44,071 bases of DNA from Armatimonadota bacterium (GTDB lineage Bacteria; Bacillota; Desulfotomaculia; Desulfotomaculales; Nap2-2B): the NCBI GenBank assembly GCA_023511535.1, contig JAIMBK010000020.1, positions 1 through 44,071 of the forward strand, in the 5' to 3' direction. Under the pieces are notes generated by a model that ran no database searches, was not told the DNA's origin, and saw only the letters and a program-made list of their open reading frames with translations. The position numbers were made by a program, and so were the translations under genes. Below are positions 25,365 through 34,311 of the stretch, in pieces (position 1 is the stretch's first letter; the number at the start of each line of letters is the position of its first letter).

Positions 25365-26183
25365 ATGGGTATGCTCGAAGGCAAAACAGCAATTATTACC
25401 GGCTCCGGGCGTGGCATCGGCAAAGCCGCCGCCCTGCTGATGGCCCGCGAGGGGGCGGCGGTCGTGGTCAGCGACTTAGACGAAGGCCCCGCCCGGGAAA
25501 CGGTTGAGGAAATTACCGCCGCCGGCGGCAAAGCGGCAGTTTGCGCCGGCGACGTAACCAACCCGGATTTTCCGGAAAAACTGATCAAGACCGCCCTGGA
25601 TATCTTCGGAGGCCTGCACATCATCGTCAATAACGCCGGCTACACCTGGGACGGTATGCTTCACAAAATGAGCGACGAACAGTGGCAGGCGATGTTCGAC
25701 GTGCACGTCAACGCCCCTTTCCGGATCATCCGCGCCGCCGCCCCCTACATTCGCGAGTCGGCCAAAAAGGAAATTGCCGAAGGGAAGCGCGTTATGCGTA
25801 AAATTGTCAACGTTATGTCCGTCGCCGGTACCCGCGGAAACACCGGCCAGATCAACTACTCCTCGGCGAAAGCCGCCCTGCGGGGTTTAACCAAAACCGT
25901 CGCCCAGGAGTGGGGGCCATTAAACGTCAACTGCAACGCCGTAGCCTTCGGCTTCGTTGCTACCCGCCTGACTGAAGAAAAGGAAAAGGGGATTAAGATC
26001 ATGGACGACAAAATCGCCGTCGGCATCCCGAAGAACCTGCGCGATCTGATGGTGGCCATGATTCCGCTTCAACGCCCGGCCACCCCGGAAGAAGCGGCAG
26101 GGGGTATCCTCTTTCTGGTCTCGCCCCTTTCCGACTACGTTACCGGCCACATTTTACACGTGGACGGCGGCATCGATATGTAG
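25365..26183 (+). CDS. Short-chain dehydrogenase, probable 3-hydroxyacyl-CoA dehydrogenase
   Basis: 272 residues, SDR fold. Cofactor motif GSGRGIG at 14-20, NNAG at 89-92, catalytic Ser152, Tyr165 and Lys169 in the usual arrangement. Asp37 after VVVS favours NAD over NADP. It would oxidise the 3-hydroxyacyl-CoA made by the MaoC pair to the 3-oxoacyl-CoA for the thiolase. An insert after the Rossmann core (ESAKKEIAEGKRVMRK) is longer than in FabG. Strong AAGGAGT site; 29 bases after the hydratase. Confidence 0.9.
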   Translation: MGMLEGKTAIITGSGRGIGKAAALLMAREGAAVVVSDLDEGPARETVEEITAAGGKAAVCAGDVTNPDFPEKLIKTALDIFGGLHIIVNNAGYTWDGMLHKMSDEQWQAMFDVHVNAPFRIIRAAAPYIRESAKKEIAEGKRVMRKIVNVMSVAGTRGNTGQINYSSAKAALRGLTKTVAQEWGPLNVNCNAVAFGFVATRLTEEKEKGIKIMDDKIAVGIPKNLRDLMVAMIPLQRPATPEEAAGGILFLVSPLSDYVTGHILHVDGGIDM

Positions 26184-26348
26184 ACGCCGCAAAAAACAAG
26201 AAGACAGTTCCCCCGTTTGCAGGCGGGCGGTTCCCGGCGCGGCCCGCGTCCCGGCCCGGGTCGGGTTGTCGCCTGGGACGGGGAGTCACCGGCGCTGTTT
26301 TTCCCGGCGGGTCCGCCTCTGGAAATTTTGTAAAAAGAGGGTTGAAAA
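26184..26348 (+). other. GC-rich structured gap before the acyl-CoA dehydrogenase
   Basis: An overlapping set of C- and G-runs (for example GTCCC at about 26248 and GGGAC at about 26276) can form a strong but imperfect hairpin. No T-run follows. It may stabilise or attenuate the mRNA; there is no gene here. Confidence 0.35.
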
Positions 26349-27485
26349 ATGAGGATCTACACCGAAGAGCACGAAGTCTTCCGGCGTACCTTTCGAAAAT
26401 TTATTGAGCAGGAACTGGTTCCGCATGTCGAGGAGTGGGAAGAAAAGGGGGAAATACCCCGGGAAATCTGGAAAAAACTCGGGGACCAGGGTTATTTGTG
26501 CCCCTGGCTGGAAGAAAAGTACGGGGGGGCCGGCGCCGACTTCCTTTATTCCGTAATCATCAACGAAGAGCTGGCCCGGGCGGGGGTGAGCGTCGCCGTC
26601 GGCCTGCACAGCGACATCATCGCCCCCTACATTGCCAGTTACGGCACCGCCGAACAAAAACAGCGGTGGCTGCCGGGTTGCGCTTCCGGCGACATCGTGC
26701 TCGCCATTGCCATGACCGAGCCCAATGCCGGCTCCGACCTGCAGGCCATTAAAACCACCGCGGTAAAAGAGGGAGACCATTACGTCCTCAACGGGCAGAA
26801 AACATTTATCAGCAACGGCATCTCCGCCGATCTGGTGATCGTCATCGCCAAAACCAACCCCAAAGCGGAGCCCCGTTACAAGGGGATCAGCCTGATTGCG
26901 GTGGAAGCAGGCACCCCCGGCTTCATCAAAAGCCGCAAGCTGAAAAAAATGGGCCTGCACAGCATGGATACGGCCGAGCTCTTTTTCGACCAGTGCCGGG
27001 TGCCGGCTGCCAACCTGTTGGGTATGGAGGGGGGAGGCTTTTTCTATCTGATGGAGAAGCTGCAGCAGGAAAGGCTGATTTCGGCGATCGGTTCCCAGGG
27101 CGCGGCGGAGCGCATGCTGGCCGACGCCATCGAATACGCCAAAACCAGGGAAGCCTTCGGCCGCCCCATCGGTAAATTCCAGTACAACGCCTTTAAAATT
27201 GCGGAAATGGCTACGGAAGTGGAGATCGGGCGGACGTTTCTGAACAGCCTGATCGCCGATCACATCGCCGGCAAGGATATCGTGACGAAAGTTTCCATGG
27301 CGAAATGGTGGATCGGGGAAATGGCCAACCGCGTCGCCTACCAGTGCCTGCAGCTCCACGGCGGTTACGGATACATGGAGGAGTACCCCATCGCCCGGTT
27401 TTACCGGGACGTCCGGGCGCACACCATTTACGCCGGAACATCGGAGGTGATGAAACTGATCATCGCCAAGCGGCTGGGGTTTTAA
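26349..27485 (+). CDS. Acyl-CoA dehydrogenase (LCAD/isovaleryl type)
   Basis: 378 residues, FAD enzyme that desaturates acyl-CoA at C2-C3 and passes electrons to ETF. AMTEPNAGSDL and the C-terminal HGGYGYMEEYP and IYAGTSEV motifs mark the family. The usual catalytic Glu of YEGT is Ala here (YAGT). Glu241 in QQERL is where isovaleryl- and long-chain enzymes keep their base, so activity is expected but the class points to branched or bulky substrates. Follows GAGGG; last gene of the core beta-oxidation run. Confidence 0.92.
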   Translation: MRIYTEEHEVFRRTFRKFIEQELVPHVEEWEEKGEIPREIWKKLGDQGYLCPWLEEKYGGAGADFLYSVIINEELARAGVSVAVGLHSDIIAPYIASYGTAEQKQRWLPGCASGDIVLAIAMTEPNAGSDLQAIKTTAVKEGDHYVLNGQKTFISNGISADLVIVIAKTNPKAEPRYKGISLIAVEAGTPGFIKSRKLKKMGLHSMDTAELFFDQCRVPAANLLGMEGGGFFYLMEKLQQERLISAIGSQGAAERMLADAIEYAKTREAFGRPIGKFQYNAFKIAEMATEVEIGRTFLNSLIADHIAGKDIVTKVSMAKWWIGEMANRVAYQCLQLHGGYGYMEEYPIARFYRDVRAHTIYAGTSEVMKLIIAKRLGF

Positions 27486-27759
27486 GCGGCAAAATAAGCG
27501 GTGCGAAAAAGGTGAAAAGGCTCCCGGCGAAGACGGCCCGGCGGGGCTGGGAGCGGACGACAATTGTTATAAAATTTATTCAAGTAAAAATTTGAAAAGA
27601 TTAAACTGCCGGGAAAAAGATAAATGTCCGGTAAAAGAATTAATGAGCAGCAGTCTTTTCCCAAGGGGATGGCCAATCAAATTTTTAAAGCCATTTAACC
27701 AGCTGCTTGATGACCTTTTTAAAAATCCAAAGAAAAAGCATAAAGGGGGTTTTTAAAAA
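27486..27759 (+). other. Gap before the second acyl-CoA ligase gene
   Basis: Contains an imperfect GC hairpin, GGCTCCCGGC pairing with GCTGGGAGC (about 27519-27553), perhaps ending the upstream operon. A/T-rich sequence with no convincing promoter and no gene follows. Confidence 0.35.
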
Positions 27760-29388
27760 ATGATGGAGTATCCCTTGACCCTAAAGAACCTTCTGGAGCG
27801 CAACCGCCTTCTCTTTTCCAAAAAGGAGGTCTTTTCCCGGCTGCTTGCCCGGGACTTCCGGTACACCTACGGCGACTACCAGAAAAGAGTCCGCCGGCTG
27901 GCCAACGTTTTGAAGGAGCTGGGGGTGGCGCCGGGCGACCGGGTGGGGACCCTGGCCTGGAACCACCACCGCCACCTGGAGCTCTACTTCGCCATTCCCT
28001 GCTCGGGGGCGGTAATGCACACCTTAAACCTGCGCCTCTTTCCCGAACAGCTGAGCTACGTGATCAACCACGCCGAGGATAAAGTCATCTTTGCCGATCC
28101 GGATCTTCTTCCCCTGCTCGAAAGGATCGCCCCCGACCTGAAAACGGTCCGGCATTTCGTGGTTATGGCGGACGAGGGGGAGCAGCTTCCCGAGACGCGC
28201 CTTTCGCCCGTCCATTCGTACGAAGAGCTTCTTTCCCGCGCCCCGGAGGAGTACGATTTTCCCGACCTGGACGAGTGGTCCCCGGCGGCCATGTGCTACA
28301 CCACCGCCACCACCGGCAACCCCAAAGGGGTGGTCTACACCCACCGCGGGCTTTTCCTGCACAGCCTGGCCTGCGCCGCGGCGGACATGATGGGCATCAG
28401 GGAAGAAGACGTGGTCATGCCGGTGGTCCCCATGTTTCACGCCAACGCCTGGGGTTCCCCCTTCGTCGCCGTCTGGATGGGCTCCAAGCTCGTTTTGCCG
28501 GGAAGGAGGCTCGACCCCGGCAGTCTGGCGGGACTCATCGAACAGGAGCGGGTGACCATCACCCTGGGCGTACCCACCATCTGGCTGGGGCTCCTGCAGC
28601 TTTTGGAGGGGGGTGCAAAGTACGACCTGAGCAGTTTGTGCTTCCTTCTGGTGGGGGGTTCGGCGGCTCCGGAGGGGATGATCAGGAGCTTCCGGGAAAA
28701 ATACGGACTGTACGTTCAGCACGCCTACGGGATGACCGAAACAACGCCGCTCGCTACGCTGACCCGGATCAAGTCCTACCTCAAAGACGCGCCCGCCGAC
28801 CGGTTCTACAGGGTGGCGGCCAAGCAGGGAGTCATCGCCCCCGGCCTGGAGATGAAGGTGGTGGACGAGGCGGGCAGGGAAGTTCCCTGGGACGGCAAGA
28901 CAATGGGCGAGCTCTGCCTGCGCGGGCCCTGGATCGCCAAAGAGTACTACCGGGAGCCGGAAAGAAGCGCCGAAGCGATTAGGGACGGCTGGCTGCACAC
29001 GGGGGACATCGTTACCGTGGATGAAGAAGGCTACATCTTCATCATGGACCGGTCGAAAGACCTGGTGAAGAGCGGCGGCGAATGGATCTCTTCGGTGGAC
29101 CTGGAAAACACCATCATGGCCCACCCGGCGGTGGCCGAGGCCACGGTCATCGGCATCCCCCACGAAAAGTGGCAGGAAAGGCCGCTGGCCTGCGTGGTGC
29201 TGAAGGAAGCCTACAAAGGGAAGGTGAGCAAAGAGGACATTCTGGACTTCCTGCGGGACAAAGTGGTCAGGTGGTGGATTCCCGACGACGTCGTCTTTCT
29301 GGAGGCCATCCCCAAAACCAGCGTGGGCAAGTTCAACAAGAAACAGCTGCGGCAGATGTACGCCGAAGGCAAGCTCGCCACCGGATAA
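27760..29388 (+). CDS. AMP-forming acyl-CoA ligase 2
   Basis: 542 residues. Phosphate-binding loop YTTATTGNPKG (180-190), with Ala in place of the usual Gly. Then MFHANAWGSPF, the adenine site HAYGMTETTP, the hinge MDRSKDLVKSGGEWISS, and the catalytic Lys524 in PKTSVGKFNK. Same subgroup as the ligase at 17448. AAGGGGG ribosome site. It is followed after 14 bases by a third ligase, so the pair is co-transcribed; they probably activate different acids feeding the beta-oxidation module. Confidence 0.9.
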   Translation: MMEYPLTLKNLLERNRLLFSKKEVFSRLLARDFRYTYGDYQKRVRRLANVLKELGVAPGDRVGTLAWNHHRHLELYFAIPCSGAVMHTLNLRLFPEQLSYVINHAEDKVIFADPDLLPLLERIAPDLKTVRHFVVMADEGEQLPETRLSPVHSYEELLSRAPEEYDFPDLDEWSPAAMCYTTATTGNPKGVVYTHRGLFLHSLACAAADMMGIREEDVVMPVVPMFHANAWGSPFVAVWMGSKLVLPGRRLDPGSLAGLIEQERVTITLGVPTIWLGLLQLLEGGAKYDLSSLCFLLVGGSAAPEGMIRSFREKYGLYVQHAYGMTETTPLATLTRIKSYLKDAPADRFYRVAAKQGVIAPGLEMKVVDEAGREVPWDGKTMGELCLRGPWIAKEYYREPERSAEAIRDGWLHTGDIVTVDEEGYIFIMDRSKDLVKSGGEWISSVDLENTIMAHPAVAEATVIGIPHEKWQERPLACVVLKEAYKGKVSKEDILDFLRDKVVRWWIPDDVVFLEAIPKTSVGKFNKKQLRQMYAEGKLATG

Positions 29389-29402
29389 AGGAGGGGGAAC
29401 GG

Positions 29403-31061
29403 ATGATCCTGGCTTCGCCGGAGAGGATCAAAGAGTACACGGAAAAGGGGTACTGGGGGCAAAAGACCCTCCTGGACGTGTTTTTTGAGCACGTCAAAAA
29501 GAACCCGCAGCGGGTCGCCCTGGTGGACCCGCCGAACAAAGAGCAGCTGGTGGGCCTGCCCCCCGAGAGGATAACCTACGAAGAGCTGGCGCGCGCGGTC
29601 GACGCCACGGCCGCCGCCCTTCAAGCGATGGGCATCGAAAAAGATGACGTGGTTGTCGTCCAGCTCCCTAACGTCTGGGAGCTGGCCATGCTCTACCTGG
29701 CCGTCTGCCGGGCCGGCGGGATCATTTCCCCGCTGCCCGTGCAGTGGCGGGCGCGGGAGTTTGAGTACGTCGCCGCGCTGACGGAGGCGAAGGCATTTAT
29801 CACCGTCAGGGAGTTCAGGGGCTTCGCCCACCTGGAAATGGGCAAAGGGCTGCAGGGGCGGCTGCCGCACTTAAAGCGGGTCATCTCTTTGGAGGAAGTG
29901 CGGGAGATGGCGAAGGGCCAGGTGCCCGGGGAGAAGCCCGCCGCCGTCCGGATCGACGCCAACGACATCTTCACCATTTGCTGGACTTCGGGCACCGAAG
30001 CGGAGCCCAAGGGCTGCCCGATGAGCCACAACAACTGGCTTTTCCAGAGCGGGCAGTGCGCCAAAACCACCGGGATCAGGGAAGGGGACGTCCAGCTGTG
30101 CGTGGCGCCCCTGGTGAACATGACCGCCGTCGGGGTGAATTACGTTCCCTGGCTGATTCACGGCGGGACGTTCGTTCTGCACCACCCCTTCGACCCCGAG
30201 ATCTGCCTGCGCCAGCTCATCCAGGAGAAAATCAACTTCACCATCCTCGTGCCGGCGGTACTCAACATGATCCCCAAGCACCCGCAGGCGGACCGGTTCG
30301 ATTTGAGCGCCGTCAGAACGATCACCACCGGTTCAGCGCCGCCGTCGCTGTGGTCGCTGCAGGAGTTCAAGCGCCGCTGGAACATCGACATCGTGAATAT
30401 CTGGGGGCAGAACGAGGGAACGGCACTGGTGTCTGGGCCGCTGGACGTTCCGGAACTGGAGCGCCGGGTGGACCGCTTCCCCAACTGGGGCGACCGGGGC
30501 CGGGAATGGTCGGTGCAGGGCATTCAAACCAGGCTGGTGGACCCGGAAACCAGGAAAATAGTGACTGAAATCGGGGGGATCGGGGAGCTGGCCTACCGCG
30601 GCCCGAACGTGATCCCCTGCTATTACAAGCGGCCGGACCTTACCGCGAAGGCCTTCGATGAAGAAGGCTACTTCTCCACGGGCGATCTATTCCAGATTAA
30701 GGAAAAGTTCTTTATCGGCTTCTTCGAGCGCTGTAAAGACATCATCATCCGCGGCGGGTTCAACATCAGCGCTCAGGAGGTGGAAAACATTCTGCAGGGG
30801 CACCCAAAGGTGCTCGATGTGGCCGCCGTGGCCATGCCCGACCCCGTTATGGGCGAAAAGGCCTGCGTTTACGTGGTGCCCAGGCAGAAAGCCGACCCGC
30901 CGGCCCTGGAAGAACTGACTTCCTTTATGAAAGATAAAGGGGTGGCGGTTTACAAGTTACCGGAAAGGCTGGAGATTGTCGAGGCCATCCCCAGAAACCC
31001 GGTCGGGAAAATTTTAAAGAAAGAGCTGCGGGAGGACATTAAGAGGAAGCTGGGAGCATAA
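29403..31061 (+). CDS. AMP-forming acyl-CoA ligase 3 (cyclohexanecarboxylate/DhbE-like)
   Basis: 552 residues from ATG 29403, set by AAAGGAGGGGG. The phosphate-binding loop is unusual: WTSGTEAEPKG (194-204), with Glu-Ala-Glu where most members have Thr-Gly-x. The adenine-binding region reads NIWGQNEGTA, and the hinge FFERCKDIIIRGGFNIS. Catalytic Lys536 is in PRNPVGKILK. This branch includes aryl- and alicyclic-acid ligases and 2,3-dihydroxybenzoate-AMP ligases. Function is likely CoA activation, not adenylation onto a carrier protein, since no NRPS partner is nearby. Confidence 0.87.
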   Translation: MILASPERIKEYTEKGYWGQKTLLDVFFEHVKKNPQRVALVDPPNKEQLVGLPPERITYEELARAVDATAAALQAMGIEKDDVVVVQLPNVWELAMLYLAVCRAGGIISPLPVQWRAREFEYVAALTEAKAFITVREFRGFAHLEMGKGLQGRLPHLKRVISLEEVREMAKGQVPGEKPAAVRIDANDIFTICWTSGTEAEPKGCPMSHNNWLFQSGQCAKTTGIREGDVQLCVAPLVNMTAVGVNYVPWLIHGGTFVLHHPFDPEICLRQLIQEKINFTILVPAVLNMIPKHPQADRFDLSAVRTITTGSAPPSLWSLQEFKRRWNIDIVNIWGQNEGTALVSGPLDVPELERRVDRFPNWGDRGREWSVQGIQTRLVDPETRKIVTEIGGIGELAYRGPNVIPCYYKRPDLTAKAFDEEGYFSTGDLFQIKEKFFIGFFERCKDIIIRGGFNISAQEVENILQGHPKVLDVAAVAMPDPVMGEKACVYVVPRQKADPPALEELTSFMKDKGVAVYKLPERLEIVEAIPRNPVGKILKKELREDIKRKLGA

Positions 31062-31149
31062 GCCGGAAAGGCAGAGAAGATCTGCAAACGGAATTTCGAA
31101 CAGATGGTAGATATGGGTAATAGTCAAATTTTGAGAGGGAGGGCTTGAA

Positions 31150-32265
31150 TTGGGCCATTTAACTCGTCACAAGGAAGAAGTATACCGCGCCCTGGCCGAA
31201 CGCCTGAATAAAAACCCTGTCGGTGCGCCCGTAAACGAATTTCTGATGGCAATCCTCCACCGCCTTTACACCGAGAGCGAAGCCGAACTGGCGAGCAAGT
31301 TCCCTCTTTTGCCGATGCCCCTCGAAAAAATTGCCGGGATAACGGGGGTGGATCCGGAAGAGCTGAAAAAGATTCTTAGCAATATGGCGGACAAGGGGCT
31401 GGTGCTGGACCTCCCCCGCCGGGACGGAATCTACTACATGCTGGCGCCCATGGTGGTGGGCTTTTTTGAGTACACCTTCATGCGGACGGGGCAGGACCTG
31501 GAGATGAAGGAACTGGCCGAACTCTTTGAAAAATATTTTCACTCGCAAGGGGTTGCAGAAGAGATTTTTGGCTCGTCCACCAAAATGTTCAGGTCTTTGG
31601 TCTACGAGAGCCTCCTTCCCGCCGCCGTGGAAACGGAGGTGCTCACTTACGAGAGGGCTTCCGGGATTATCCGGGGGGCCGGGTTCGGGGCCCTTTCCCT
31701 GTGCGCCTGCCGGCACAAGGCGAGCCACCTGGGGAAGGCTTGCGGCGCCCCGGTAGAAGATGTCTGCACTTCTTTGGGGAACGCTGCCCGCTGGCTGGTT
31801 TCCCGGGGCTTTGCCAGGGAGGCTACGGTGGACGAGATGCTCCGCGTACTGGAGAAAACCGAAAAGCTAGGGCTGGTACACCTGGGGGACAACGTGCTCA
31901 GCAACCCCACTTTCATCTGCCACTGCTGCGGCTGCTGCTGCGGGGTGCTGCGGGCCATCAACGAGAGCGGGGTCGCCTCCGTCCTTCCCAGCAACTTCAT
32001 TCCCGAAGTGGATGAAGAAGCCTGCAGCGGTTGCGGAACCTGCGCCGAACGGTGTCACATTCACGCCATCCGGATGGTGCCCGGTGGAAATGGCGCCGAG
32101 GTCCCCGTGGTGAATAAGGAGCTGTGTATCGGCTGCGGCGTCTGTGCGGCGGGGTGTCCGACAGAAGCCCTGATCATGTCCAGACGTTCCGTTTTGCTTC
32201 CCTCCCCGCCAAAAGATAAGAAAGAGCAGCTTTTGGCCATCGCCGGGGAAAAAGGAAGGGTATAG
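31150..32265 (+). CDS. Winged-helix plus 2x[4Fe-4S] ferredoxin protein
   Basis: 371 residues. The N-terminal part (about 45-105) resembles a winged-helix DNA-binding-type fold (MPLEKIAGITGVDPEELKKILSNM...). A middle region holds extra Cys (LCACRHKAS, CGAPVEDVC, then CHCCGCCCG at about 257-265). A C-terminal ferredoxin has two CxxCxxCxxxC clusters (CSGCGTCAERC, CIGCGVCAAGC). Proteins of this build occur near acyl-CoA dehydrogenase and benzoate genes of syntrophs; the role is not known, perhaps electron transfer or redox-responsive control. TTG start after GAGGGAGGG. The neighbouring ligase ends 88 bases before. Confidence 0.85.
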   Translation: MGHLTRHKEEVYRALAERLNKNPVGAPVNEFLMAILHRLYTESEAELASKFPLLPMPLEKIAGITGVDPEELKKILSNMADKGLVLDLPRRDGIYYMLAPMVVGFFEYTFMRTGQDLEMKELAELFEKYFHSQGVAEEIFGSSTKMFRSLVYESLLPAAVETEVLTYERASGIIRGAGFGALSLCACRHKASHLGKACGAPVEDVCTSLGNAARWLVSRGFAREATVDEMLRVLEKTEKLGLVHLGDNVLSNPTFICHCCGCCCGVLRAINESGVASVLPSNFIPEVDEEACSGCGTCAERCHIHAIRMVPGGNGAEVPVVNKELCIGCGVCAAGCPTEALIMSRRSVLLPSPPKDKKEQLLAIAGEKGRV

Positions 32266-32303
32266 ATAATTATTCACCTTAATTACCCACCTCGTTAAGT
32301 GCT

Positions 32304-32353
32304 AAAAACCCCCGCCGGGGAATTCGACCCGGGCAGCGGGGGTTTAATTTTTT
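32304..32353 (+). terminator. Terminator of the catabolic operon
   Basis: AAACCCCCGC (32306-32315) pairs perfectly with GCGGGGGTTT (32336-32345), followed by AATTTTTT. Confidence 0.92.
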
Positions 32354-32481
32354 ACCTGAGAAACTGCCGGGTGCCGGGCTAAATCTATCCCGCTCATTGC
32401 CGGATTTTTAAATCGTATGTTCATTGCGGGCGGAAACAGGCTATTTTCAGTGGGGAATAGGATCCAGTCAGGAACGCAATA

Positions 32482-32510
32482 TTGTTTTTAAATCGATTAT
32501 AAAGTATTAT
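32482..32510 (+). promoter_or_regulatory. Sigma-A promoter of the second activator gene
   Basis: TTGTTT 32482-32487, 17-base spacer, TATTAT 32505-32510, 71 bases before the start codon. Confidence 0.6.
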
Positions 32511-32580
32511 ATTAATTAAGATTTTGAGATTTGGAAGGATCTCCTCATTATAGGACAGTATCCTGGATGGGAGTGGTCTT

Positions 32581-34311
32581 ATGCAGGCAAAAGAGATTAT
32601 GGCCCCGATTACCGTGGCTCTCAGGCCGCAGAGCACAGTACGCGAGGCGCTTCTCGCCTTCCGTCAGACCAGGCTCGCGGGAATTCCTGTAATTAGCGGG
32701 GAAGGACTTCTCATCGGGATTTTTACTCGCTCCAACTTGTATGACTGTTTGCTGCGGGGAGCCGCTCTGGAAACCAGTATCGAGCCGTATTATTTAAGAG
32801 ACGTGATGTATTTTCGGGAGGATAAAACGTTCAGCAACCTTTCCGAATTAATCTTATGGTTACGGAATGTCCGCATTGGACAAACCCCGGTGGTGGATCG
32901 CGACGGCCGGCCGAGCGGGATAATCACCCAGGCCTGGGCCGTTATGCATTTGCTCGACCAGATTGAGCTATTATACGAGGAATTATCCAATGTTTTTCAG
33001 CAAGTACCCTGTGGCCTTGTCGTAACTGATGAACAGGGAGTCATCAATTTGGTCAGCACGTACCTGCACCGGCTGCTTCCCGAGATCAAGGTCGGCGAGC
33101 GGATTGAAGAAGTGTTGCCCGGCCTGCCTTTCAGGGAAATTATTGCGGGGTACCGGATGGGGCCGCAGAAGTTGCTCCACCGTTCTTTACCTTTGATCGT
33201 TCAGGGAATTCCGATTGTTCACATTGGGAAAACCAGGGGGGCTATTTTAATCCTGCAGGATGCGGATGAAATTAAAGCGGCCATGAAACAAAAAAAGGAT
33301 GGGTTCCCCCGGAAAATTTTTAGCCGCCCGAACTTAAGCAGTGATGAATTAGGCAAGTTAAACGGCACGAAGTACACCATTGAAAGCGTCATCGGAAAAA
33401 GTCAAAGCATTGCGGAGGTAAAAAGGCAGGCCCTGCAGGCGGCTACCGGTTCTTCCACAGTCCTTATTTACGGTGAAAGCGGGACGGGGAAAGAACTCCT
33501 GGCTCAGGCGATCCACAACGCCAGTGAACGGTTTAAACGCCCGTTCGTCAAAGTAAATTGCGCCGCCATCCCGGTCGAGCTGGCCGAAGCGGAATTGTTC
33601 GGTTACGAAGGGGGCGCGTTTACAGGTGCCTTAAGGCACGGGAAGCCGGGAAAATTTGAGCTGGCCGACGGGGGGACGATTTTCCTGGACGAAATCGGGG
33701 AAATGCCTTTGCCGCTGCAAAGTAAATTGCTCCGCGTCATCCAGGAAAAAGAAGTGGAAAGGATTGGCGGGGTAAAGGCCAAGGAAGTTGACGTGCGCAT
33801 TATCGTGGCGACCAACCGGGATTTGTACAGGCTTACCCGGGAAGGCAAATTTCGCAAAGATCTTTTCTACAGGTTGAAAGTGCTGGTTTTAACCGTTCCA
33901 CCGTTAAGGGAACATATTGAAGATATCCCTCTGCTGGTCGACTTCTTTTTGAACAAATTCAGCAAGCAGTTGGGGAAGCGGGTGGAAGGTGTAACCGATG
34001 AAGTCATGGAATTTTTCAAAAGTTATCATTGGCCGGGGAATGTACGGGAATTGGAACACATGCTCGAACGGGCGGTGGTTTATTGTAAATACGGCTTAAT
34101 TCAAATGGACGACCTGGGTATTTATACACCGGAGAACCATTCCAATTATGACCAGGGATACGGGCTGGCCCTGGCGGAAGTGGCACGGGAGGCGATTATC
34201 AAGGCACTGGAGATCACCGGGGGGAACAAGTCCCGGGCGGCCAGGCTGCTGGGCATCAGCAGGGCAACCTTATATGAGAAGTTGAAGGAAATCAAGGGGG
34301 AAGTAGGTTAA
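32581..34311 (+). CDS. CBS-PAS sigma-54-dependent activator, shorter paralogue
   Basis: 576 residues. Two CBS domains (about 1-125), one PAS domain (about 133-235), an AAA+ domain with GESGTGKE near 297-304 and GAFTGA near 345, and a Fis-type helix-turn-helix at the end (SRAARLLGISRATLYEKL). The CBS part is clearly related to that of the activator at 19367 (shared FTR-NL-DCLL-G), but one PAS is missing. A canonical sigma-54 promoter for the benzoate-CoA-ligase gene follows, so this is the likely activator of that gene. No receiver domain, unlike the BamVW two-component pair of Geobacter. Confidence 0.93.
   Translation: MQAKEIMAPITVALRPQSTVREALLAFRQTRLAGIPVISGEGLLIGIFTRSNLYDCLLRGAALETSIEPYYLRDVMYFREDKTFSNLSELILWLRNVRIGQTPVVDRDGRPSGIITQAWAVMHLLDQIELLYEELSNVFQQVPCGLVVTDEQGVINLVSTYLHRLLPEIKVGERIEEVLPGLPFREIIAGYRMGPQKLLHRSLPLIVQGIPIVHIGKTRGAILILQDADEIKAAMKQKKDGFPRKIFSRPNLSSDELGKLNGTKYTIESVIGKSQSIAEVKRQALQAATGSSTVLIYGESGTGKELLAQAIHNASERFKRPFVKVNCAAIPVELAEAELFGYEGGAFTGALRHGKPGKFELADGGTIFLDEIGEMPLPLQSKLLRVIQEKEVERIGGVKAKEVDVRIIVATNRDLYRLTREGKFRKDLFYRLKVLVLTVPPLREHIEDIPLLVDFFLNKFSKQLGKRVEGVTDEVMEFFKSYHWPGNVRELEHMLERAVVYCKYGLIQMDDLGIYTPENHSNYDQGYGLALAEVAREAIIKALEITGGNKSRAARLLGISRATLYEKLKEIKGEVG

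Larger units (their letters stand above)
32266..32580 (+). other. Gap with terminator and promoter, no gene
   Basis: 315 bases between the ferredoxin protein and the second activator. Holds the terminator at 32304-32353 and the promoter at 32482-32510; the rest shows nothing I recognise. Confidence 0.6.

Noticed and set aside
26286-27563. 425-codon open frame antisense to the acyl-CoA dehydrogenase
   Set aside because: An opposite-frame shadow of a GC-rich gene; composition is low in charged pattern and no family motif is seen.
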